Assembly: GCA_037074705.1 (NCBI GenBank)
Contig: CM073590.1
Location: 163,244,746-163,308,745 of the forward strand
DNA from: Zhengitettix transpicula
Lineage: Eukaryota > Arthropoda > Insecta > Orthoptera > Tetrigidae
Direction: 5' to 3'
DNA: 64,000 bases
Shown here in pieces: positions 48,240-60,539 of the stretch; position 1 is the stretch's first letter; each line of letters starts with the position of its first letter. The notes beneath the pieces were generated by a model. It was not told the origin of the DNA. It saw only the letters and a program-made list of their open reading frames with translations, and ran no database searches. Both the position numbers and the translations under genes were made by a program.

Positions 48240-48769
48240 CTGTGAGAGGATTTCTCGCAGGTGAACCTTCCCAGAGAGCTCTGGCGGGGGCTACCTTTGG
48301 GGATGCTCTCACATCTCTCTGGTTTTTTTTAACTAAGGTTCCCACATGCCGAGGCACCTCGGTCTGTCTTGAGAGGTGTATGTTCCGGGGTCGCAGACCT
48401 TGGGTATACGGCAAGAGTTGTCCGCTATTCCTATTGGAATAGTCGGCCAGCTGCCTCCTAAACAGGCCAAGGCATGGCGAGGGGTAAGCTGCGTTCCCAC
48501 AGCAAACTCCTCTCCAGTCATTGGAAGGGCGTGGGACAAGTACCAAATGCCCGATGCAGGTTTTTCTAGGGTTTTCCCTGCATTTCTTTAGGCGAATGCC
48601 GGGTAGGATCCTTAAACCATAGCCCGGGGGCCCTAGTAACCCTTGGCTACCTTCCTCTACCCTTCCGCATCCCCCCTTTCAAATCCCTTCCTATGCTATT
48701 AAAGGGGAGTTGCCCAATGTGGATCACCCTCATGTAGCCTATTGCCCTAAAAAAAAAATAAAAAAAAAA
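48235..48769 (+). mobile_element. Retroposon family A, copy 7 (full length, 15-bp target-site duplication)
   Basis: TTAATGAAAAATCTT occurs at 48220-48234 and at 48770-48784, directly flanking the element, so both ends are defined. The element runs from the 5' hairpin CCTGTGAGAGG / TTTCTCGCAGG, through CCAGAGAGCTCTGG, GTTCCCACATGCCGAGG and the common blocks, to GTAGCCTATTGCCC and an A-rich tail. At about 535 bp including tail it is the reference copy. There is no coding frame conserved between family members and no clear tRNA-type A/B box pair, so the source of its head is unknown. Confidence 0.95.
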
Positions 48770-48784
48770 TTAATGAAAAATCTT

Positions 48785-50174
48785 AAGAGAAACCTGACTA
48801 TGCTCTCCAGGAATTTTATGTTTGGGTTTGATCAGATCAGAGGTTTATCTGATGGAAACGTGGTAAAAGGCGACCATTTGCTGATTTATCATTGAAAATG
48901 TTGGATGATAAGTTGTCATATCCATATCCATAAAGCCTCACCTGTCTCTCTTATATTTCCTGTAATTTCAATACTATTTTTATTTCTTAACTGTAGTGTA
49001 TTTTAATTTTCAGCTGACAAAGTTTCACTATGCTATTATTTAATGACGGAGTAATTATCGTAGAGTATTGGGACAGGTTTGCTCAATACGCCGTGAGAAA
49101 AAGCCCCGCAACATGATTGTGATGTCTGGAAAGCTTGTCTTATCTACTAGTAGGTTTCATTTGCGGAATAGAAAGTCAGGTCTTTACGGCCAATTCACGA
49201 TACCTGATCTTCAGGTTGCTAATGAGAACATGTGTCTACGACTGTATATTACACTCTTGCGGAGCAGTGTCGTGGATATTTCTGTTATTATATTTATTCT
49301 GATTCACTTCCTGGCGCCGGGGAAGTCTTAATAAGCAAAACTATTAAATATTTACTCAAGGACTTATGCTAAACACCGCAAGTTTTAGTTTCCTTAATGA
49401 TAGTCAACAATAAATATATTGCAGATACATGGAAAGGGTTGGTTTAGAACCAGCCTTAGTAATTACTTTAAATCCTGTTTACCTGCGAACCATTCTTTTT
49501 AATTAATCTCATATTACAAACCGACCTTTTGTTTCTGCTGAGAAGAATTCCTCCATTTTAAAATAGTATAGCTATAGATCGTAATATCCAAGGACAGTCA
49601 TTATTAATTAATTAAGTCAGAACGCGTGCATGTCAAAACAACGTTGGAAACAATGTGGCTCCTGTGTAGGATGATGAAATACACCTATAAAATGATAAAT
49701 TTGCGATTTAAAATGATGGCTTCATAACGACTTTAATTGGAGGAAAGGAATTAAACTTTCATCGCCTTAATACCCCAGTTATGTCGTGAAGCAGTAATAC
49801 AAGATAGATGCTCTATTTATGTATGAAGTAAATCAGCAACATATAATGCGGTATTTATGTTGATTATATGACAATGGCAGGCGTGGAAATCACTGCATTC
49901 TTCTACGGCACAATGAGGGAGCACTATAAAACATGTAAATGGCCATTCCTGACATCGGGATAGGACCCAGGAGAATTTATAAAATTAGTAAAATGTCCTA
50001 GAACACCGAGACGAGAAAATTCGTCAATCAGCGTGGGGAAAAATTCGATAAAAAATTAAACGACGTCGAAACAAGAGTTCAAAAGCCTACGTGTTACAGC
50101 AGAAGAGGTCATAGTTTTATAAAAAAAAACACATGAGAAAAAGTGTAAAACGGGTCGGATTGTTATTAATACTG
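48785..50174. other. Sequence without supported genes
   Basis: An 87-codon frame (49068-49331, plus) has mixed composition but no recognisable domain. No repeat copy is identified. Confidence 0.45.
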
Positions 50175-50317
50175 TGTAGAAACTTTTAGCGCATTTCCAT
50201 CCGATTGTGTAATTTAACCACGACGTTTCGGCATTTCAATCAAGTTGGTGACGGAGAATGTCACCGAAACATAGTTATTATACGAAATCTGGATGGAACC
50301 AGAGAAAAGTTTCTACA
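50175..50317. mobile_element. 143-bp inverted-repeat element with GAAAC hairpin
   Basis: The ends are exact inverted repeats TGTAGAAACTTTT / AAAAGTTTCTACA, and the arms stay similar over about 55 bp, including TTCCATCC / GGATGGAA and GTTTCGG / CCGAAAC. The centre contains a perfect 6-bp hairpin GGTGAC/GTCACC (50247-50265) directly followed by GAAACAT. The left arm reads GAAACGTCGTGG on the minus strand. The CTGATGA box is missing in both arms. It looks like another short member of the hammerhead/Penelope-type inverted-repeat elements; a MITE is the alternative. Confidence 0.6.
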
Positions 50318-51656
50318 TCCATTCACCTCCGGAAGAGTTATTGAGGTATAGCTTCAGATGTTACCAAGAACAACAAATGTGGTAGTGAATGCACAAGAAT
50401 GAATAAATAAGAGATATTTCGTTAGTGAATTATACTAAAATTATGTATTTTACAACTATTATAATAATTATGGAGCCATACTGTACAAGAGTCCGTATTT
50501 TATAAGGTAAATAAACCAACTAATAAATTGACAGTGAAAAGAAAAAAGTACCCCCCCCCCCCTGTATATATCTTTCTATCAATAGCTAAGTTAGCGTGTA
50601 ACTATGTAATGTTGCCAACAGGTTTTACAAGCTAAATAAAATAATACCCGGCGTCATTTTCTTCACTTGCATTTTCCCACCACTATTGTATTATACAAAC
50701 AATTTATTTTAATGCATTCAATTTATCTGCAACTTACTTCAATTAGAACTGCTCATCGAGTTTCCGCGTTGAAAATTTGCGTAACGAATAGAGAATATTT
50801 GACGCATTTGTGATGGTGGTTACTTGTGACGGTGCTAGAGAGGAGCCGGGCTTGGAGGAATGTCCCCCCACGGAGCAAGAAGCCTGACCCTGCCGTTAAT
50901 CGGATTTGCCAACACGGCGACAGACTCGGCTGTGTTGAGTTTTTTGTTTGACAAGCAACTGCCAATTCTTAGGAAAGTTGGTTACGACACTCGCGCTATG
51001 GAGAATCGGCTATTGTTAACTTCGATTCAGTTAAAAGTCGTCATTGTGAACAACTGACTGCAGCCATAAATTAGTTACTCGGAACTGGAGTATGATTGCT
51101 TGACATTTGTTGTACAGCGTTGTAGCAAGCAGAAGACTGAAACGTTTCTTAATTTAAGTTTATAGCAACTGACTCATTTTGCTTCATAATATGCCTTAAA
51201 GATGTATTTCTTTAGTTATAAAAACGTGGCGGCAGCCACTGATCCTGAAAAAGCTATTTGTTAAACGCACATTTGGCCTGGGAACATGCAGTAAAGGGAA
51301 CGGTTATGGTTAACTTCAATTACTCAATTACGACTAGAAAACCTCGTTACCGTGAACAACTACATTTACCTGCAATTACATTGAAACTGGGAAACGAATG
51401 AGTACCGTGATTTATAAAAATTAGTGTCTGCAATATTATTCGCATTTACTTGGTTGTCCAATGAAAACGTTTAATGAACATGCACATTTACAAATAATCT
51501 CATTAAATCCTATAAATTGCCAGGTTATTAAAATCTCATGATTAAGGAAATGAATCTTTGCATACAATCGTAGACGTCTTGTAGCCCGATAATTATTCAA
51601 CAGTGTATTATTGCTTTCAGGTGAAAATAAGATTAATTTGCAGGTAAGCCAATTTT
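50318..51656. other. Sequence without supported genes; CpG-richer block at 50820-51010
   Basis: A C12 run lies at 50551-50562. At about 50820-51010 there is a GC-richer block (for example CAACACGGCGACAGACTCGG) open in both orientations for about 65-70 codons, with no recognisable domain. It may be regulatory or an unrecognised exon. Confidence 0.4.
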
Positions 51657-51852
51657 CGTAATAGTCGGCCAGCTGCCTCCTAAACTGGCGAGACACGGAG
51701 AATGGGAAAGCTGCGTCCCCACAGAACACCCCTCTCCCGCCATCAGAAGGGCGTGGGACAAGTACCTACAACCCGACCTAACTGATGCAGGTTTTCTAGG
51801 GTTTGTTCTGCATCACTTTTAGGGCAATATCGGGTAGGACCCTTAAACTACA
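51657..51852 (+). mobile_element. Retroposon family A, copy 8 (truncated at both ends)
   Basis: Runs from TAGTCGGCCAGCTGCCTCC through GGGCGTGGGACAAGTACC and GATGCAGG to GGGTAGGACCCTTAAACTA, where it stops abruptly next to the 5' end of copy 9. The missing 3' part does not resume after copy 9, so this is not a simple nested insertion. Confidence 0.85.
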
Positions 51853-51854
51853 GG

Positions 51855-52378
51855 AAGCCTGTAAGAGAATTCTCTCGCAGGTGAAACTTCGCGCAGGCTC
51901 TTGAGGAGGCTACCTTTGGGGATACCTTCACATCTCTGTGGTTTTTTGAATTAAGGTTCCCACATGCCGAGGCACCTAGGCCTGTTTTGAGAGGTGTATG
52001 TTCCGGGTTCGCAGACTTTGGGGATACGGTAAGAGTTGTCCGCTATTCCTATTGAGATAGTCGGCCAGCTGCCTCCTAAAATGGTCAAGGCACGGCGACG
52101 GGAAAGATGCGACCCCACAGCAAAACCCTTCGGAAGGTCGTGGGACAAGTACCAAATGCCCGACCTACCTGATGCAGACTTTTATAGGGTTTTCCCTGCA
52201 TTTCTTTTGGCGAATGCCGGGTAGGATCCTTAAAATATAGCCCATGGGCACTAGTTAACCCTTCGCTGCCTTTCTCTACCTTTCCGCCTCCCCCTTTCAC
52301 TCCGTTTCCTATGTTATAAGAGTGGAGTTGCAACTATGTGGATTATATAGTCTGCCTTCACCTTCTTCTTTTTCTTTA
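51855..52378 (+). mobile_element. Retroposon family A, copy 9 (near full length, CTTCTT-type tail)
   Basis: Starts with AAGCCTGTAAGAG, then TCTCTCGCAGG, GGCTACCTTTGGGG and GTTCCCACATGCCGAGG. It ends TATGTGGATTATATAGTCTGCC and CTTCACCTTCTTC. Its presence in full shows that the short-tandem-repeat-tail subtype has the same 5' head as the A-tail subtype (copy 7), so the two differ mainly at the 3' end. Confidence 0.9.
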
Positions 52379-53682
52379 AATTGAATATGGATTGTAGGTG
52401 CAATTAGATGCTTGGAAAAAGGATAAACGTGCAAGGGGTATACATTGTCTTAGCAGAATAACAAATAGAAATCTGAGGGACCGGATTTTTCATCCCAATC
52501 ATGCCAATGCACTTTAAAATTATCGGACTCAGTAAAAATATTTTCTTCAATCGGCATACAGTTTTTCTGCTAATAGCTGAAAACTTTATTTTACAAAGTA
52601 GATATATTTTCCGTGTTAATATATTTCATTCCATCATATATTGATGATAGCCTACATATTTTATAGCCTCTTCTACTTGAATTGGCTCAGCTCGCATATT
52701 TCACCGATTTTCTCGGCATTCTTTTAAAATGGTTAACTTTTCCCCAGAATGCGTCGACTATTTCACAAATTCTCGTCGTAGTGTGGCGCCGAGGTGTTTG
52801 TTTGGACACATTTCGTGTCGTATGTTAGTGCGTGAAACTCGTCTCTGGCTCAACGACCGCATTGTTTGAAAAAGCCCATGCGGCTTCCACATTCCATTCG
52901 GAGGCTCGGAATTGAATGAAACTATTTACATGTTTATCCGCCACTCACACACGCACGCGCACTAATTTATGCTAAAACATTCAGTTCCTGTTTGGGCACA
53001 TGAAGATGGAATGCAAAACAGCCGCAATATGCATATCTCCCGGGGCATAATTGTCCGTCTCTCTATACTAAGAGGCATTCTTACAAGCCCCTCGGAATCG
53101 GATATGTGTCTTAGCGTTATGTCAGACCACAACACACGCCCATTATCCCGCCGCCCCGCCGGCAACTTCAACTGTCTCACAACTGGGTGCTGACTATATT
53201 TATCCCGCCATAAATTCAGTACTTTTCAAGACGTATACGCATTCGCGCCACAACTTAGTGTGATTTGTATAGTTTCACAATAATCGAATAGCAGGAATTG
53301 GGAATTGCACGAACGTGGTAATCTGTAACATTTGATTTCCCGTAAGTCACTCAGCGTTAAAATGCTTTGGTTTAAACTTGCCCCAGGAATGTATTAGAAT
53401 ATAAATTGGCTCCTTCCTCGGACATTTGGGCTATTGACTAGAATATATACCGTACCTTATGTTTCGTGTAGATTCTGCTGGTACATGTGCGTCGTTTATA
53501 GTCGAATACCTGATGGAGGCCAGATAATTCTATCCCGCTCTCCCTCCTCCCTTTCTTCCTTCTGCAAAGCAAAGAGAGTAGACCTGATTGACCACCGACA
53601 AACTATGTCAAATTTTACCGTCTTTAACTACTCGCAGCTGCTTCTGTCACATTATCAAATGACCTTTTCTTGGTAGTTTACT
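52379..53682. other. Sequence without supported genes; GC-richer block at 52790-53220
   Basis: The block at 52790-53220 has CpG-containing text, for example CACACGCACGCGCAC, and overlapping open frames of 72-74 codons on opposite strands (about 52962-53193) with no recognisable domain. It could be a regulatory sequence. Confidence 0.4.
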
Positions 53683-53980
53683 GGTCGAGGCACGGAGAAG
53701 GAAATGCTGCGTCCCCACAGCAAACTCCTCTCCCGCTATCTGAAGGGCGTGGGACAAGTACCCAATGCCCGACCTACCTGATGCAGGTTTTTCTAGGGTT
53801 TTCCCTGCATTTCTTTAGGCGAATGCCGGGTAGGATCCTTAAAATATAGTCCGGGGGCCCTAGTAACGCTTGGCTACCTTCCTCTACCCTTCCTGATCCC
53901 CCCTTTCAAAACCCTTCCTATGCTAATAAAGGGGAGTTGCCCAACGTGGATTACCCTCATGTAGCCTGTTGCCCTGAAAA
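53683..53980 (+). mobile_element. Retroposon family A, copy 10 (5'-truncated, A-tail)
   Basis: Begins at TTACTGGTCGAGGCACGGAG and ends at GTAGCCTGTTGCCCTG plus A8. All downstream blocks are present and close to copy 7, so this is a relatively young copy. Confidence 0.9.
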
Positions 53981-54961
53981 AAAATGATCCTCCAATTTAA
54001 ATTTCAAAATTGATCAATTGACTAGTTCTTATTTTAGATATATTTAATGATACACTACTCGCGCCCAATTTCTTAGGAAGCCGTTCCACGTACCTCCACT
54101 TGCACATAAAACTTCTGGTTTCCTATCACTTCAGTTTAAATTACGTTCCCAAACGTTTAATTAATAGCCCGTGCTTGTAGTGTCAACCAACTGGGAGTAA
54201 ACGTCGGTGAAATACCTGTTTAGCTCGTTTCGAATGTGGTTCACCAGAAATAATAAAATTGTAAAACAAGGAGTAGAATCGTGTAAAGCTATGGTTTTTA
54301 TCTCTGTAAACTGGGAAGTATTACACTTGTAAAGTAAAGAAGTCTTAACCACGAGAAGGAAATTAAATTAAAAATGATAATATACCATTGAATAGTTTGA
54401 TGATTTCACTTATATTCGATACCAAATTTAATTGTTGTTGATAAATTTGTTATTTGTTACTGAATCATTTTTAGTACATGCTGGTTTATCGAAAAAATTA
54501 CTTATTAAATAATATTAGCGACTTATTTACTATTACACGTATCTTCTGCAAAATTCGATGATAGTTTCACTGATAATTTCAAATATTTATTATATGTGGT
54601 TGAAAATATTAATATGGCATTAATTTTAACTACATTCCGTTTTATTACTCCGCAGGTGACCTCTTTATCGTTTATTTAGAATTATTTAAAGTAGTAAATT
54701 TGTGTTGGAAATATATTAATAAAACAGTAAAATTTAGTCCCAGTAATGAAAAGAAACCTGCTTTAAAAAAGTTTCAAGGTTTATTTATTTCATTGCACGA
54801 AAGTATGTCATGAAGTTCAATACAAAAAAACATTTTCAAACCTGGAGAATTCTTGCTGTTTTACTTCTGTATTGCGTTAAGTATTAAAGTTTCTGACCAA
54901 AATATGGACAATCACTCTAACGGCGTTTTATGATTTTATTATGAAATATATATATATATAT
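53981..54961. other. AT-rich sequence, nothing recognised
   Basis: No supported gene or repeat, apart from a short AT tract at about 54948-54962. Confidence 0.5.
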
Positions 54962-55421
54962 TATAAAGGTGTAGATAGGCTATGTATAGGGTAATCAACA
55001 TAGTGGCAACTCCCCTCCTATAGAATAGGAAAGGGAGTGAAAGGGGGATGCGGAAAGGTAGAGCAAGGTAGCCAAGGGTTAACTAGGGCTCCCGGGATAT
55101 TGTTTAAGGATGCTACCCGGCAATTCACCTAAAAGTGATTCAGGAAAAACCTTATAAAAACCTGCATCAGGTAGGTCGGGCATTTGGTACTTGTCCCACG
55201 CCCTTCCGATTGCGGGAGAGGGGTTTGCTGTGGGATCGCAGCTTTCCTGTCGCCGTGCCTTGACCAGTTTAGGAGGCAGCTGTCTGACTATTCCAATAGG
55301 AATAGCAGACAACTCTTACCGTATGCCCCAGGTCTGTGACCCCGAAAACATACACCTCTCAAAACAGACCTAGGTGCCTCGGCATCTGGGAACCTTAATT
55401 CTCCTCCAGAGCTGTCTGAAA
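54962..55421 (-). mobile_element. Retroposon family A, copy 11 (short-tandem-tail subtype)
   Basis: The minus strand runs from GAGAATTAAGGTTCCCAGATG through the common blocks to ACATAGCCTATCTACACC, next to an AT repeat. It includes the subtype-specific segments CACTCCCTTTCC and AGTTGCCACTATGTTG, so it and copies 3, 5 and 9 form one subtype. The 5' hairpin segment is missing. Confidence 0.9.
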
Positions 55422-57205
55422 ATTTTTAATTTTCCTCATATTCCTTCTACGTACAAAATTAGCTACAAGTAGTAGAAGAAATACGTTTCTACAACTTCAA
55501 AACTGCACTTTAGGTAAAAATGTCCCATACAGTTCTTCAGATTCCCTAAATATTCTGCGGAGCAAAGGTGTTGCCTAAATTGAAATCCTCGCTAACTGCG
55601 CATACGCCGCTGGCAGACGAGTAAATTACCATAAGTGAACGACTGGAACATAATTAATCCATCAACGTGGGCGTTCAGCCGCGACAGAATGATAAAACCT
55701 GCCATTCCCTTCTCTGTTTTTTATGTGTTCTCGAACAACACTAAACCTCCCATTTTCGATTGTGCCGTCTAATGAAATTATTGTAAACCATAAATCTCAC
55801 TTAGTAGTATTTTAAAATTGTACATTCAAGTTTTTCTATATTGTAAAGGACGGGTGACTTTAATGCACGGTTGGAGAAGTAACCCCATTTAGACCGCTGT
55901 GGAGAACGAGTCCTGTTAGAGATTCAACTGGTTTGTGTTAAGAACATTATCTATATAACTTCCTCACACCTGCAATTTATAATACGTAGTTATTACAAAT
56001 GTAATTACTTTTTTCAAACAAATGAGTGTGTAGATAATTGAAAACAAGATTATATGTAACTTCTGCGTCGTTGTTCCAGAAGCTAGTAACAGTGAACTTC
56101 AGGTACGTGTTGTAGCCAGTATTATACCATCATCTTAACCCTAGCCCCCATGAAAAACTAACCTGAAACCAGACGAACTCGATACGTGTTAAGCCACAGC
56201 CATGCGAACGGCGACGATATCTTCTTAGTAAGAAGTTGCGATTAATGGAATTATTTGCTAATTTGTATTTTATAACGTCCTCAATAATATCACTTTTCTT
56301 TGGAGTCGAGACTCGAAATGGGAGCAATGTTGGCTCAAGTGAATCATAAACGTGTAGCTACTGCAACTTTTATTACTTCCTGCAGTAAACAAAAAACAAA
56401 AGGCACGTTTCGTTCACTATTCAAAGGCAGCAGTATCTGAGCAAACATAAAACTTTACTTGCGCTACTGTTCCTCGTCACCTTGCTTTTGTCAGCCACTT
56501 GCAAAGCTTCCTTCTGAGAAAAAATAAAATAAATCACTCAGTTGGTACCTCCTGAAAGCGGCATTCACTGTGACACAGGTACAAGGACCCGCAAGCTTCC
56601 GGAATCTACTAATATCGAAACATCTCTGACGGCGGTAGGTAAGATAAATCCAGCCAGCGCTCTCTGAAGATCAATGTTTGCATTTGAATAAGCACGGATG
56701 AAACTCATTTAGCGCTATAATCCACTCAGTCAGAAGTTTGTTCTGCGAAACCACGTATTGCGTTAACTAAAGTCTTTGCATTTGATACTTGCTCCATTAC
56801 AAGTGATCAATTGAAGTCGTTTAACAACAGTACAGTTTAATACTCTAATGCCATCATTCAGCGTTCCGTTCCGTATTTTAATATATGATAATATTAAAAT
56901 TAATTAAATCAAAGCCAGCAAGTTGCGGCGCCAAAAGATGTGATATACAAATTAATTAAAAATATAACAAAGACACCACGTTGATACCAATTAATGTAAT
57001 ATACAATTTTGAAGGAATTGATAAAAAAAACATGGGGCGTCAATTAATGTGGAAAATAAATTTAAAGGAAAAGATAATTAATAGGATTTAAACCTGAATT
57101 ATAACAACGTTTTAAAGATAACAAGAATTTTAACACAAATTTCGATTTTAATTTAGTTTCTGAACATAATTTAAATAAACTACACAGCTTTTAATGAAAC
57201 TCAAT
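55422..57205. other. Sequence without supported genes
   Basis: No coding region, RNA gene or repeat copy that I can support. Confidence 0.5.
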
Positions 57206-57258
57206 TGTTCAGGGTCGCTTATTAGGCCTCTATTATTTATAGTAATTTGCAATAATCA
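57206..57258 (+). pseudogene. Possible reverse-transcriptase motif scrap
   Basis: The plus-strand frame reads SGSLIRPLLFIVICNN, close to the LINE reverse-transcriptase motif Q-G-S-x-L-G-P-L-L-F-x-x-Y-x-N-D. Only this one motif is readable, with the key G and Y substituted, and no flanking reverse-transcriptase motif was found. It could be chance. Confidence 0.25.
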
Positions 57259-57916
57259 CAAAATATTTATAAATCTAAAATCCAGTGAAATTTATAGGAA
57301 TTTCAAGAAATCTGACGATACTCATGTTTATATAAGGTTTAACAATAGATTTTTACATACAAGTTTATTGGAGCAGCTTTTGTATCACATTACTTATGCT
57401 CTTCAAAACTTTTCTTTCAAAGATATTTTATTTCTACTGGCCATTACAGTGTCCACAACTTTTGTTCACTTGACTAAATTCCGGCCCACTACCCACCGGA
57501 CACTTTTCCAGCAATTGGTCAAGAACTTTATTTCGTCCTACTTATATCTTCCGGCTTTAGTTTAAAAGTTAATTTAATATCGTAGACTGAATACGATATT
57601 CTGGGCCGTTATTCAACATCAACTTTGCTAAATTCCGCTACTTGTTTACTCGCCAGAACAGATTTTGCTATGCTTATCCTCGGCCAGTCTTAAAAACCAG
57701 ACTTTGTATAACCACCATCGGTCGATCTCCCAAACTAGACTGCCGTTCGCGCCAAAGTTCTGCGTATTACACACGCTACCGACAATAATAGAGACTGGAA
57801 ACCATTCCAATCTCCGCATTCTTGTTATTTACAATTATCTGATCTCAGTATTAAGCCGACAATAATATTACAGAAAATTATTTTAAAAAATCTTTCATTA
57901 CACACAGGTGATTTCT

Positions 57917-57919
<3 letters not shown>

Positions 57920-57968
<49 letters not shown>
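57920..57968. repeat. (TA)n microsatellite
   Basis: About 48 bases of uninterrupted alternating TA. Confidence 0.95.
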
Positions 57969-57972
<4 letters not shown>

Positions 57973-59875
57973 GTTCATTATCTGAAATAAAAACTTTTAG
58001 GAGTTTATAGGCACAGTAATAATGGTTTGGATATTGTACCAAAGTGCTCTATAAATTTACGGTAATATCCTATAATTACTAGAAAAAGTTTAATTTAAAA
58101 TGAGTAATAAATGTTAGGGATGCGAGGGGGTTATTTATTTTATATGTAATTACTCGATTATTTATTTGAGAATCTGAAGTGTTTATTTAACATAGTATAT
58201 ATATATATATATTGAACGTTTAATTTAATTACATGAAATAAATTAACACAAGGTAATAAGCACTAGTTATTATTTTAACCATTAATTAATTGAGATTCAA
58301 ATATCTCTGGTCTTCATTAGAAATTGTTTTTCCTTTTTAAGAGATTTTTGTAGTAGTAGAGCAAAATTTCAGTTTTAATGCTTACGAATTTGGTCTCAGC
58401 TCTGAGGAACGAGCATGTTTTAATGGCTGTATTGTTTAGATTTTCAGGTTCAAGCGAAAGTCTTTTCGATATGGCGATGTAATAAAATTTTAAATTACTA
58501 CTTTCTTCTTCTGACTACAACTCAAAAGACCCTAGAAATTTTGGTTACTCCATCAGCCAGAGACTATCATATTCATATATTATTGTATTTATACTTAATA
58601 CAATGGTGTAAATTGTTATCAGAACATTCAAAATTTGTTTTGTGTCAACTGGTATTTATACTATCTTTTGTCGGTCATCTTGCTAAAATCCATAATTGCT
58701 CTCGGCTGAAAAAATTGTTCTAAAGTAGGTCTCTCGTTTATTATGCAATGAATTCTAGGTAAAGGGAACGAGCAAGATTTAGGAGTGAATTCACACCGTT
58801 GAGGTAGTATCATATGCCACGATTGGACTATCCTGAAGAGACTGCATTCATAAAATTCATGAAAGCAGTCGAATCTGTTAAGAGATCAAAAAGTAATTGG
58901 AGCGAGATGATGTAAGTCCAGAAGTACAAACACATATTGCAGTTGCAATTATACGACCTGTTGAATGTTGTCCGACACTGTGAACAATTGTTTATGAAAT
59001 TAAGGCCTAAAACGTATCGAGAATTAATACTTCATTCAAAATCATCGAACCGTTTTCAAGAAGTCTACCAGAATTCAACGAGGAATGACTTCGTGAAGAA
59101 TAAGACGTATTTAAAGGCTCAATTTCAAGAAGAACGCAGTTGAAAATATACATAGAACGCGGGTAAAAAGAATGAAACTAGCATATTGTAGAAAGAATTT
59201 AAGTATGTTTAGTGAAAGGGAAATCACAAATAAAATTAATGTTGAAGAAGGAAAAATTACAAATAAATGTCTCCCTTCGTTGCAAAGGTACTGAAGTTTT
59301 TATGTAGTTTTAAATTAAATAAATTTGATCAGAGCCCGAAGATTTTCTCCGAGGTTGTAACTACGAGTACGTTAAGGAGGGTGCTATAGATCGCAGGTGT
59401 TCGGGATATCGTGTTTTAGGAGCCCTATTGAGTACACCGCTCAGATTTCACATCCTGCCAATCCACGCAAATCCTTCTGTAACTCGCGGTTACGCTCCGC
59501 TACTAAACAATGCTTTCTTGCGAAACTATATTGTATTTCTTCTGCAGGTCCGCTGTGTTTGTACCATCACGTAACTTTGCAGAAACTTAACACTGTGCTG
59601 TGCTGATACGACGAACAATCGCAAACGCGCTGTAATTCTAGCGTCAGAATCTCTGTGCGACAGATATACTTATCAGAATGAATCAAGATTCACAACTCAG
59701 AATACGTCGTGGAACAGCTACACCAGAAAACTACATTTGCGTAGCTAAATATTATTGTTTTCATTACGTCTCCTGAAGAAAACTTTCCTTGTACAAGTAA
59801 TGATTATATGGGTAATTTATTTTTTCATAGAAACATTCTTAAAATCTGTCTGACCTGTTTCACGATACGAAGAAG

Positions 59876-59980
59876 ATATATATATATTATATATATATAT
59901 TATATATATATATATAATATATATATATATATTATAAAGATATATATATTATATATATATATAATATATATATATTATAA
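59876..59980. repeat. Compound TA/TTATA repeat
   Basis: About 105 bases of TA interrupted periodically by TTATA/ATAAT. Several long mutually complementary stretches would let it fold back on itself. Confidence 0.9.
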
Positions 59981-60539
59981 TTTCCATTATCGCACTCCCT
60001 AATTTAAATCGCCGCATTAGTATTCAACCTTCTTCTCTCCGATATTTCCCTTTGTTTGCTTAAGACCTTCATATGAAATACAATTAAAACATGGTAATGT
60101 TATTTATTTAAATATTAAAGACTGCTATCGTTCTGGTTCTCATTGCAGAAACGTTGTCTAATATTTACTTGATCACTTAATAAAGTTCTTATATTTACAA
60201 TATTTTAATATGCTAATCAAGTCAGAAACAATTGCAATAAATGAATGTATTGAATACAATAAACTTAATACACATATTTTGGGGATCTATTCAGACGCTA
60301 AGTTATTTAATCTAAAACTAATAACAAATTATATACAGATTAAATGTAGAACAGATTGGAAAAATTGACATTTAAATGAGATGATTTCAAAATTCCTTAA
60401 TTTCTTAATAGATGTTGAATTTAAGTGTGTCGAGAAAAATTTAGACAATGTTACATCATGTCCATAGCCGAAATGAGAGAATCCAGTTGGACGGAGTAAG
60501 AAAATTAAAATATAAAATCTGTGTGTTAAAAGAATCATG

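Noticed and set aside
47789..48591. Several 60-108-codon open frames repeated at 48 kb, 52 kb and 55 kb (for example MSHALP...CLGGSWPTI)
   Set aside because: They recur because the DNA is copies of retroposon family A. The frames occur on both strands and are not maintained in the older copies, so they are not a protein family.
60129..60165. CAGAAACGTTGTC word
   Set aside because: No CTGATGA-type box and no clear stem. Probably either a very decayed fragment or chance.
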